The notes beneath the pieces are model-generated. The model was not told the DNA's origin and made no database searches. It saw only the letters and a list, made by a program, of their open reading frames with translations. DNA of 33,005 nucleotides from a virus. Position numbers and translations under genes: made by a program. Below, in pieces: positions 6,381-12,491 of this stretch. The stretch spans positions 1 through 33,005 of IMG/VR virus record IMGVR_UViG_3300013285_000047, one strand, 5' to 3'. Position 1 is the first letter of the stretch. Each line of letters starts with the position of its first letter.

Positions 6381-7111
6381 TGGACCTTAAATCAATCCGT
6401 TTGAACGACGCCATCGCCGCGCCCAGACTGTTAGTTTACGGCGTCGAAGGCATTGGCAAAACCAAGTTTGGTGCCGGCGCACCCAACCCGATCTTCATCC
6501 TTACCGAGGACGGGCTGGGCTCCTTGCCGGTGCAACACTTCCCGCTCGCCACCAGCACCAATGACATAATGGAGGCCATAGGCACCCTTTATAGCGAGGC
6601 GCATAGCTTTGGCACGGTGGTAGTTGATAGCCTTGATTGGCTGGAAGCCCTCGTCCAACGCGAGGTTGAGGAAAAGCACGACGCCAAGGAACTAGCCTAC
6701 GGCAAGGGCGCGATGATCGCGGCTGAGAAGTGGCGCATGATTCTGGAAGGCCTGAACGCCTTGCGCCAGGACCGGGGCATGGTGATTATCCTATTGGCCC
6801 ACGCCACGATTAAACGGTTCGACAGCCCCGAAGTGGAGCCATACGACCGTTACCAACCCAAGCTGCAAGAGCGATCCAATGCCCTTGTTCGCGAATGGTG
6901 CGATGCCGTCTTGTTTGCCAACTACAAGACCATTGTGAAGCACGACGACGTTGGATTTAACAAAACCACCAATCGCGGCATCTCAACGGGCGAACGCCTG
7001 CTTTATTGCAATGAACGCCCGGCCTACATGGCTAAGAACCGCTACCAACTCCCTGACAGCATACCGCTGTCATGGGACGCTTTTGAAACCGCAATCAGCA
7101 GCAAGGACTAA
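6380..7111 (+). CDS. Sak4-like RecA-fold ATPase (AAA_24), recombination
   Basis: The 243-residue protein has a Walker A GVEGIGKT (residues 21-28) directly after a short strand, a Walker B FGTVVVDSLDWLE near 75-87, and the segment GMVIILLAHATIKRF that follows the third strand in this family. This is the pattern of phage Sak4-type single-strand annealing ATPases, which work with an SSB-like protein encoded next to them. The next gene is indeed a DUF669 SSB-like protein. The size is typical. Function is inferred as homologous recombination and replication restart in the cytoplasm. Confidence 0.82.
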   Translation: MDLKSIRLNDAIAAPRLLVYGVEGIGKTKFGAGAPNPIFILTEDGLGSLPVQHFPLATSTNDIMEAIGTLYSEAHSFGTVVVDSLDWLEALVQREVEEKHDAKELAYGKGAMIAAEKWRMILEGLNALRQDRGMVIILLAHATIKRFDSPEVEPYDRYQPKLQERSNALVREWCDAVLFANYKTIVKHDDVGFNKTTNRGISTGERLLYCNERPAYMAKNRYQLPDSIPLSWDAFETAISSKD

Positions 7112-7115
7112 AACG

Positions 7116-7583
7116 ATGGCCGACTTCGACTTCAACCCCTCCGAATACGTTGACACCAAAACCTCAACCTTTGACCCCCTGCCTAACGGCACCTATAGCG
7201 CCATGATTTCCAACTCCGACTACAAGGCCACCAAGGCTGGCACCGGCCACTATATCGAGCTGGTGATCGACATCATTGATGGCCCGCACGCCGGCAGGAA
7301 GCTGTGGGAGCGCCTGAACGTCGATAACCCCAACAAGCAAGCCGAAGACATTGCCCGCAGCGCGCTTAACCGCCTTCTTGTGTCCTGCGGCCAACCCGAC
7401 GCCCGCAACACCGAAGCCATCCACGACATTGCGTTTAAGATGGATGTGGAGATCGACCGCAAAGACCCTACCAGAAACCGCATCGCGGGTTATTGGCCTA
7501 CATCTAGGCAAACGGCTAAGGCCCCGGTTGCGAACCAAGACGCAACGTTCAATTCCGGCCCCAAGAAGCCCTGGGAGCGGTAA
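7116..7583 (+). CDS. DUF669-type single-stranded DNA-binding protein
   Basis: The 155-residue product begins with MADFDFNPSEYVD and continues with PLPNGTYSAMISNSDYKAT and a beta-rich core, the layout of phage DUF669 proteins, which act as SSB partners of Sak4 or RecT-like proteins. It follows the ATPase gene by four bases. It ends in a basic GPKKPWER and lacks the acidic DDDIPF-type tip that lets bacterial SSBs recruit partners. An acidic tip is found instead at the end of the next gene. The stop overlaps the next start as TAATG. Confidence 0.8.
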   Translation: MADFDFNPSEYVDTKTSTFDPLPNGTYSAMISNSDYKATKAGTGHYIELVIDIIDGPHAGRKLWERLNVDNPNKQAEDIARSALNRLLVSCGQPDARNTEAIHDIAFKMDVEIDRKDPTRNRIAGYWPTSRQTAKAPVANQDATFNSGPKKPWER

Positions 7584-8545
7584 TGCCACAAGTGCCCGAT
7601 TCGACTCACACGACTACGGCGGCTGTTTTCGATTGGTATGTTAGCCAAACCGACGACTTCCGTGACCACATGGGTGCGAGCCTTATCGGGCACCATTGTG
7701 ACCGCTATATCTGGCTCAGCTTCCATTGGGCTGTCAGGCCGAACTTCATTGGTCGCATCAAGCGGCTATTCGGCACCGGCAAAAGGGAAGAAAGCCGGGT
7801 CTACGAGGAATTGCGCGCCATTGGCGTCGATTTGCATACGGAAGATGATGGCAAGCAGATCGAATGTCGCGATGACAGCGGCCACTTCGGTGGTTCCGTC
7901 GATGGCGTTGGCACGGGCTTTCCAGAAGCCCCAAAGGCTTGGGCCGTGCTGGAAGTCAAGACAATGGGCGACAAGGCTTATGGCGATTTAGTTAAGAACA
8001 AGGTGAAGATCGCCAAGCCGCAACATTACGCCCAGATGCAAACCTACATGGGCCTGATGGGTTTGGACCGTGCGCTCTATTTCGCGGTAAATAAAAATAC
8101 CGACGAAATCCACACAGAATGGGTGCATTTCGACACGGAAGCGTATGCCAAGATTACCGAACGCAAAGGCCGCCTGATTGCGGCTAAGACCCCGCCCATT
8201 AAGATCAGCGACGACCCGTCTTATTGGCTTTGCAAAATGTGCGACATGTACAAGTTTTGCCACCAAGGCGAGGTGCCAGAAACCAACTGCCGGACCTGCA
8301 CCTCAGCGGTGCCGATGCCGGGCGGAACATGGCGTTGCACGTACCATGATAGGGGCATTACGGGCGATGAACAGCGCGTTGGTTGCGCTGCTCATACACA
8401 CTTGCTCGTAGCGCCTCCAGAACGCCCCCAGACGGCCCCGCCGGCCAAAGCTATGGCTAGGGTCCGGTATGTTAAACCTGCCGCCAGGACGCCCAAGGAG
8501 CAATACCTGGGGCCAGTGCCTTTTGATGACATTATTCCGTTTTAG
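7583..8545 (+). CDS. Cas4/RecB-like PD-(D/E)XK nuclease with SSB-type C-terminal tip
   Basis: The 320-residue protein has a nuclease core with Asp107 in GSVDGVG, the ELVK-type LEVKT (Glu124, Lys126) and a QHYAQMQTY segment (147-155). Cys39 plus Cys217, Cys220 and Cys226 fit the iron-sulphur cluster of Cas4/AddB-type nucleases. A second Cys/His set (236, 239, 252, 268) suggests an added zinc knuckle. The last residues, VPFDDIIPF, resemble the SSB acidic tip, after a flexible basic linker. It likely resects DNA ends to feed the annealing proteins upstream. It is followed after nine bases by the gene with a capsid-like segment. Confidence 0.8.
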   Translation: MPQVPDSTHTTTAAVFDWYVSQTDDFRDHMGASLIGHHCDRYIWLSFHWAVRPNFIGRIKRLFGTGKREESRVYEELRAIGVDLHTEDDGKQIECRDDSGHFGGSVDGVGTGFPEAPKAWAVLEVKTMGDKAYGDLVKNKVKIAKPQHYAQMQTYMGLMGLDRALYFAVNKNTDEIHTEWVHFDTEAYAKITERKGRLIAAKTPPIKISDDPSYWLCKMCDMYKFCHQGEVPETNCRTCTSAVPMPGGTWRCTYHDRGITGDEQRVGCAAHTHLLVAPPERPQTAPPAKAMARVRYVKPAARTPKEQYLGPVPFDDIIPF

Positions 8546-8554
8546 GAGCAACCA

Positions 8555-8809
8555 ATGACCAACGTAATTAAGAAAGCCAAAAGCGTTTGGCATTATGTAA
8601 AATATGTTTTTTTGGGCATCCGCACAAATGCCAAGCCCAAAAAGCCAGTTGTTTCCCAACGCGCCGAAGACCCAAGCCCACGCTTTAAAAACTCTTCAAT
8701 TGCGGACATTATCCAAACCAACATTGAGTTTAGGTCGGCCAACGCGGATTCGACCGTAACCAGCAACGCGGATTTATTGCGTCGGCTAAAAGAACGTCAA
8801 GCAAAATGA
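8555..8809 (+). CDS. 84-aa early protein carrying a copy of the major capsid N-arm
   Basis: AGGAG lies just before the ATG and the stop overlaps the next start as ATGA, so the gene looks real. Residues 1-33 are basic with an aromatic/hydrophobic patch (VWHYVKYVFLGI). Residues 44-81 align without gaps to residues 3-40 of the capsid protein encoded at 23493-24494, with 23 of 38 identical, including NSSI, DII, TNI and LLRRLK. The codons differ widely, so this is not a recent copy. No further capsid domain is present. It may bind capsid subunits, scaffold or another capsid-arm partner. Function is unknown, and its expression with recombination genes rather than structural genes is odd. Confidence 0.78.
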   Translation: MTNVIKKAKSVWHYVKYVFLGIRTNAKPKKPVVSQRAEDPSPRFKNSSIADIIQTNIEFRSANADSTVTSNADLLRRLKERQAK

Positions 8810-9141
8810 CTGGCAGGATGGCCCGCAACAAGGGCGCTCGTGGCGAAAACGAGCTCGCCGCGATCCTAAGCGACGAGCTTGGGACCGTGGTTAAGCGCAA
8901 GCTGGGGCAGGCGCGTAACGGCGAGGATGACATTGAGATCGGTAAGTTCCGTATCGAGGTCAAGCGCCGTGAAACGCTGGCCGTCATGGCTTGGGTGCGG
9001 CAGATCGAGGCCTGCACGCCCAAGACCCAGGTGCCGCTGGTTGTGTTTCGGCAGAATAACCAAGAATGGCGGGTGATTATCCGCTTGAAAGACTTAATCC
9101 CCATGATGCGCGAGGAATTATGCGATGTACGTGAAGATTGA
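8806..9141 (+). CDS. PD-(D/E)XK nuclease, Holliday-junction-resolvase-like
   Basis: The 111-residue protein has a small endonuclease fold pattern: Glu14 in GARGENELAAIL, the acidic GEDDIEIGKF (Asp41/42), and IEVKRRE giving Glu51-x-Lys53. This fits Hjc-like or VRR-NUC-like phage nucleases that resolve recombination or replication intermediates. It starts in an ATGA overlap with the capsid-arm gene and overlaps the next gene by 17 bases. A second ATG at 8818 is possible. Confidence 0.75.
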   Translation: MTGRMARNKGARGENELAAILSDELGTVVKRKLGQARNGEDDIEIGKFRIEVKRRETLAVMAWVRQIEACTPKTQVPLVVFRQNNQEWRVIIRLKDLIPMMREELCDVRED

Positions 9142-9382
9142 CACTTACAAGCCGTTGCGGGGTTTGCCGCTTTTTAGCTACAAGATTTACAGCACATCAA
9201 TGGGCCTGCTTGCTTCCGGCGAGGGTTTCCAAACGCGGGAATATCTCGACCACGCCATCGCCCTACGCAAGCGGGCTTTAATCGGTCTTCGCCCCGAGCG
9301 CGTTAGGCCAAAGTATGCTACCAAATACACCATGCGTGTCGTGGAACATTGGAACGACCAGTTTTACGGAGTCGAATTATGA
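9125..9382 (+). CDS. Small phage protein, 85 aa, unknown function
   Basis: AGGA lies before the ATG at 9125 inside the end of the nuclease gene. The protein is basic, with a beta-rich N-terminus (PLFSYKIYSTSMGLL) and an Arg-rich helix in the middle (AIALRKRALIGLRPERVR). No family is recognised. The stop overlaps the next start as ATGA. Its place suggests an accessory role in the recombination operon. Confidence 0.62.
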   Translation: MYVKIDTYKPLRGLPLFSYKIYSTSMGLLASGEGFQTREYLDHAIALRKRALIGLRPERVRPKYATKYTMRVVEHWNDQFYGVEL

Positions 9383-9945
9383 AACTTGTTATCGCCATTG
9401 CGGCCTTGTCTTTGCCGTTTGCCGCTAAGGCCCATGCCGACGACGCGGTCATGTTCTGCCACCAAGAGTTTGCCTTGTGCGCTGCGTCTTCCGCAAAACC
9501 CACCGGCAAGTTGATTGCGGTCAACGCTGCTGGCGGAAAGACCCTGCTGTACCCTGAAGCGGTTGCGGTCTGTCCGGTGTTGCACGGCCCGTCTGTTGCC
9601 AACGTTACCGGCGGTAATATGAAAGGTTCCTGCGCCCAGCCTGGGCCAAACCAAGTTTGGTCGCTGTATCAGGTGCGGGAGAAATTTGCTCAGGCCCCCG
9701 ACTGGAAACGTAACACGCCCGCCGTCCCGCGCACCTTTGTGACCGCCGGCACGGCAACCACAAGCATCAGCAATATGTTTAGCTTTGCCTGCACCAAGAC
9801 CCGCCGCGTTCATAGCGTGCAGCTTGCCAACTGTTTCGGACCCATCAGTGAGGACGTACAGGGCGCTCCAGTGGCCGTCGGGACCAAGGTTGTTACCCAA
9901 GCCCCGACCGGCGCTACCTACCCTGTGGGTGGGCCTGTGCCTTAG
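9379..9945 (+). CDS. Exported protein with signal peptide and six cysteines, 188 aa
   Basis: The start in the ATGA overlap at 9379 gives a clean Sec signal: one Lys, a hydrophobic core IAIAALSLPFAAKA and a likely cleavage after AHA (about residue 20). The mature protein has six Cys, in FCHQ, ALCAAS, VAVCPV, GSCAQ, SFACT and ANCFG contexts, consistent with three periplasmic disulphides. I recall similar proteins in alphaproteobacterial phages but know no function. It closes the recombination operon; its stop codon shares bases with that of the convergent late operon. Periplasmic superinfection control or lysis help are speculation. Confidence 0.72.
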   Translation: MKLVIAIAALSLPFAAKAHADDAVMFCHQEFALCAASSAKPTGKLIAVNAAGGKTLLYPEAVAVCPVLHGPSVANVTGGNMKGSCAQPGPNQVWSLYQVREKFAQAPDWKRNTPAVPRTFVTAGTATTSISNMFSFACTKTRRVHSVQLANCFGPISEDVQGAPVAVGTKVVTQAPTGATYPVGGPVP

Positions 9946-10100
9946 CCCATACCGTTACGAATAAACGCTGCCAACAGCGCCGTGACGCCCATCTGGATAG
10001 CCTGGATGGCCGTTGCGTCGCCGGTGGCAAAAGCCGCAACAGCGCCAACAATGGTAAGCGCGGCGGTAACGTAGGTTTTCTTGCCTTTTAGGAAGCCCAT
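9942..10100 (-). CDS. Small membrane protein of the lysis region, 52 aa
   Basis: A perfect AAGGAG site precedes the ATG at 10100. The product has a basic N-terminus (MGFLKGKKTY) and two short hydrophobic stretches (VTAALTIVGAVAAFA and MGVTALLAAFI) separated by a polar turn. Similar small proteins are found near phage endolysins and may act as holin or holin partner. It is the last gene of the late operon. Its TAA (9942-9944) overlaps the TAG of the opposite-strand gene. Confidence 0.7.
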   Translation of the reverse strand: MGFLKGKKTYVTAALTIVGAVAAFATGDATAIQAIQMGVTALLAAFIRNGMG

Positions 10101-10110
10101 CGTAATCTCC

Positions 10111-10575
10111 TTATGGATTGATGCCGGGGGTGTACGTCATTTTGCCGCCCACCACGCTGGCCGTCAGTTCTTGCTTGCGGTTTCCAGCGGGCTTGTAGGA
10201 AACATGAACCCAGCCGCTGTCTGGGATTCCGCGCTTATAACACTCTAGGATCAGTTGGTCGTAATCGAGGTTGGTTTCGATCCAATTTGCCAGATCGCCA
10301 TTGGCAATCCCCGCTATTTCAATGTCCGCCGCTTCGCCATTGCAGTGCTGGCTTGTGGCAGCGCCGCCCACGGCCTTATTCAAGACCGGCCCACGGTATC
10401 CGCTGTTTATCGTAACGGCTGAGCCGTAGTGCGCCCTGACGGGCTCCAGCACCTTTTCGCACAGCAGCGTCAGGCTCACCAAATGAGCATCAGACGGCAG
10501 ATTGTCGATGCCCAGTCGATCACCCGTTTGGGACTTGGTTAGTTCTTGCAGGGAAAAGTGTTCACTTACTTTCAT
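10111..10575 (-). CDS. M15-family peptidoglycan peptidase (endolysin)
   Basis: The 154-residue protein matches M15/VanY-like zinc peptidases used as endolysins. The N-terminus FSLQELTKSQTGDRLGIDN is typical. Zinc ligands are His77 and Asp84 in SQHCNGEAADI and His124 in GWVHVSY. NSGYRGPVLN (57-66) forms the substrate region. It likely cleaves peptide stems in peptidoglycan at the end of infection. There is no signal peptide, so it needs a holin to reach the wall. Its start overlaps the end of the two-helix membrane gene by 14 bases. Confidence 0.85.
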   Translation of the reverse strand: MKVSEHFSLQELTKSQTGDRLGIDNLPSDAHLVSLTLLCEKVLEPVRAHYGSAVTINSGYRGPVLNKAVGGAATSQHCNGEAADIEIAGIANGDLANWIETNLDYDQLILECYKRGIPDSGWVHVSYKPAGNRKQELTASVVGGKMTYTPGINP

Positions 10576-10768
10576 CTCTCATCGCCCTCCCGCCCAGAAC
10601 GCCAACAAATGCTCCGACAATTGTCTGAAACGCAGGGCCGAGGATTTTAAAGATTTCCGAGTTGTCCACCACCGAATGAAACAGGCCAGCCAACAAAACA
10701 CCAATCACCGCGACCTGAACGAGGCCCAGAGTGCAGATGACAATCATCAAGACCAAACGGTCTTTCAT
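10562..10768 (-). CDS. Holin-like two-span membrane protein, 68 aa
   Basis: Residues 5-30 (VLMIVICTLGLVQVAVIGV core) and about 42-62 (ILGPAFQTIVGAFVGVLGG) are hydrophobic, separated by a short polar loop, with a charged tail MRDESK. This is the shape of a class II holin, which forms membrane holes that release endolysin. It lies directly upstream of the endolysin and starts in an ATGA overlap with the preceding gene. Another small membrane protein at 9942-10100 could share or take this role. Confidence 0.68.
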   Translation of the reverse strand: MKDRLVLMIVICTLGLVQVAVIGVLLAGLFHSVVDNSEIFKILGPAFQTIVGAFVGVLGGRAMRDESK

Positions 10769-11118
10769 TTCAGATTGACCAGCTTGTAATGCGTAGTGGA
10801 GTAAAGCTGCATCAGGTCGTCAATGAGGTTTTCCATCATCGTGTTGCCCTTTGCAATCTTGCTGCGGTGGGCATTGATCCAAGTCAGTTCTTCGCGAATC
10901 TTGGCGGTAATGTCGCCTTTGGTAACGACTGCCATGCGGACATCGCCAATCAGGCCGTAATAGCCTTGGTAAGCCTCGACAATGGCGTCGATCTTTTCAA
11001 TCACGCCGTCATAGAACTTACCCAGCGCCTTGTGCTCGCTGTAAGACTTGCTGGCCCAGTGGGCTATGTGGGTAGCATTGCGGATCGCGAAAACGCGACA
11101 AACCAATTCCTCAATCAT
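10765..11118 (-). CDS. DUF5856-like helical protein, 117 aa
   Basis: The segment HWASKSYSEHKALGKFYDG, followed by a VEAYQGYYGLIGD region, matches my memory of the phage DUF5856 family, predicted to adopt a ferritin/Dps-like helical bundle. The protein is all-helical with His and acidic residues in the first two helices. It sits inside the lysis cassette between two membrane-protein genes, with ATGA overlaps on both sides. Its role in phages is not known to me; DNA-protection or metal binding would be inference from fold only. Confidence 0.65.
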   Translation of the reverse strand: MIEELVCRVFAIRNATHIAHWASKSYSEHKALGKFYDGVIEKIDAIVEAYQGYYGLIGDVRMAVVTKGDITAKIREELTWINAHRSKIAKGNTMMENLIDDLMQLYSTTHYKLVNLK

Positions 11119-11351
11119 TTGTCCGCCTTCTTTTCCAGCTTGTCGTAAATCTTTTCTAGCAGCTCGTAAATGCGGCCTACGTCTTCTCGGTAATCGTCCC
11201 TGCGGATGTATTCCTTTGGCATCTCAACCCTTAGATTAGCCAAATCATCTTTCAATGTCTGCGATGCGGTCCACAACATTCGCATAAACCATCCGGCCAC
11301 AGCCATTGCGACCATCAGACAGATTTGGATTATTTGATTCAACTCAATCAT
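11115..11351 (-). CDS. Spanin-like or holin-accessory membrane protein, 78 aa
   Basis: One hydrophobic segment near the N-terminus (residues 7-27, IICLM-type core ending GWFMRMLW) is followed by a charged coiled coil to the C-terminus (ELLEKIYDKLEKKADK). This layout resembles inner-membrane spanins and related lysis accessory proteins. No outer-membrane lipoprotein partner is found overlapping it, so the spanin call is tentative. It lies 11 bases after the tail-fibre gene and overlaps the next gene in ATGA. Confidence 0.58.
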   Translation of the reverse strand: MIELNQIIQICLMVAMAVAGWFMRMLWTASQTLKDDLANLRVEMPKEYIRRDDYREDVGRIYELLEKIYDKLEKKADK

Positions 11352-11362
11352 AAATCACACCG

Positions 11363-12442
11363 TTACTTAGCTTCTAGGGCCGTTATGCGAGCGGTAAGGG
11401 CGTCGTTTTGGGCTTTAAGTTCCTTAACAGAATTTACCAACGCGAATGTAAGAGCGTGACCATTCCAGGCAAGCAATTCTGTTTCTTGCTCATCATCAAG
11501 GTTTAGCTTGGCTTTGAACGTACCAACGCACTCAGGAAAAGGCACCATTGCTTCTTGTGCGATGATGGAAATGTTTTCTTTGCCATCCACCAAAAACCCA
11601 GCAGCGCCATTGTACTCATAGGTAATTGGACGCAGGGCGCAAACAGCATCGAGGCCCTTGGTATATTCGCCCGTTTCAGTTTTGATCCGCGCATCAGACG
11701 CTATCGTCCATGTGTTTGTGGACGGCTTTGCGGCACTGTCTGTGCTTAGTTGGAGTTGATAAACGGGCGCAGTCGTTCCGATTCCAACGGTGCCTGAATT
11801 GGTAATACGAACGACTTCTGTAAAACCGTTTGCGGCAAGCGCCAACTGGCCGCTGGCGTCAGTTCCTATCATGGATACGCCACCAGAGGGGTGTTTTACA
11901 TAAAAGCTGCTGTTGACGTTATCGCTGAGCGCCAAGGATATGCCACCAGACGCGCCGACGGCGGCAATTGCCCCTGCCGTTGGCGGATTGCCACCAACCG
12001 CTAGTTTCGAAGCCGGTGAGGCCGTTCCAACGCCAAGGCGGTTATTCGTGTTGTCCCAAAATAGATTGGCATTGTTTTGCGTATAAACGCCTGACGCGGC
12101 GGCAAATACAACTGACCCAGTTGTGAAGGCCGTAGCCGTGCCCGTGCCGCCATTGGCGGGGGTCAGGGCCGTGGTGAGCGTAAGCGTCGTATGGCTGGCT
12201 GGCCCGCCCCAGGTTACGGCATCGCCGGCGGTTGTGGCATTGCCAACGTTAACGAGCTTAAAAGCTCCGAGCTTGATATTAGCGGTGGGCGTGGTTTGCC
12301 CATCCTTGGTGAGCGCCGTGGTCAGGCCCGTGCCCAGGTCCGCCGTGAGGGCGTTGAAGGCCGTGGACGTAATGACGGTGCCGGTGACGACCGGCTGACC
12401 GCTGCTGTTGATATTGAATGTGCCGGAACCGTTGTAAGACAC
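11363..12442 (-). CDS. Tail fibre/spike with C-terminal S74 intramolecular chaperone
   Basis: The first ~60 residues form a virion-binding region (GTVITSTAFNALTADLGTGL). Residues 100-235 contain repeated short beta motifs such as NNRLGVGTASP and GTVGIGTTAP, common in phage tail fibres. From about residue 248 a Peptidase_S74 chaperone domain begins with ASDARIK, where Ser249 is the expected self-cleavage residue, and ends in a coiled coil (LKAQNDALTARITALEAK). The chaperone trimerises the fibre and is cut off. The protein is the likely host-receptor binder. The start is GTG 12442, with GGAG seven bases upstream. Confidence 0.85.
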   Translation of the reverse strand: MSYNGSGTFNINSSGQPVVTGTVITSTAFNALTADLGTGLTTALTKDGQTTPTANIKLGAFKLVNVGNATTAGDAVTWGGPASHTTLTLTTALTPANGGTGTATAFTTGSVVFAAASGVYTQNNANLFWDNTNNRLGVGTASPASKLAVGGNPPTAGAIAAVGASGGISLALSDNVNSSFYVKHPSGGVSMIGTDASGQLALAANGFTEVVRITNSGTVGIGTTAPVYQLQLSTDSAAKPSTNTWTIASDARIKTETGEYTKGLDAVCALRPITYEYNGAAGFLVDGKENISIIAQEAMVPFPECVGTFKAKLNLDDEQETELLAWNGHALTFALVNSVKELKAQNDALTARITALEAK

Positions 12443-12456
12443 TAGCCAACTCCATG

Positions 12457-12475
12457 GTTATAACATATGTATAAC
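12457..12475. promoter_or_regulatory. AT-rich near-palindrome before the tail-fibre gene
   Basis: The 19-base element GTTATAACATATGTATAAC is symmetrical except for one extra base and lies in the 49-base gap upstream of the tail-fibre start, one of the few gaps in the late operon. It could be a protein-binding site or contain a promoter -10 (TATAAC-like) for extra fibre expression. No good -35 is visible. This is weak evidence. Confidence 0.28.
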
Positions 12476-12491
12476 TTATTCACGACGCGGA

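Noticed and set aside
9364-9900. - strand open frame of 178 codons
   Set aside because: It is antisense to the gene with a clean signal peptide and six spaced cysteines, which is better supported.
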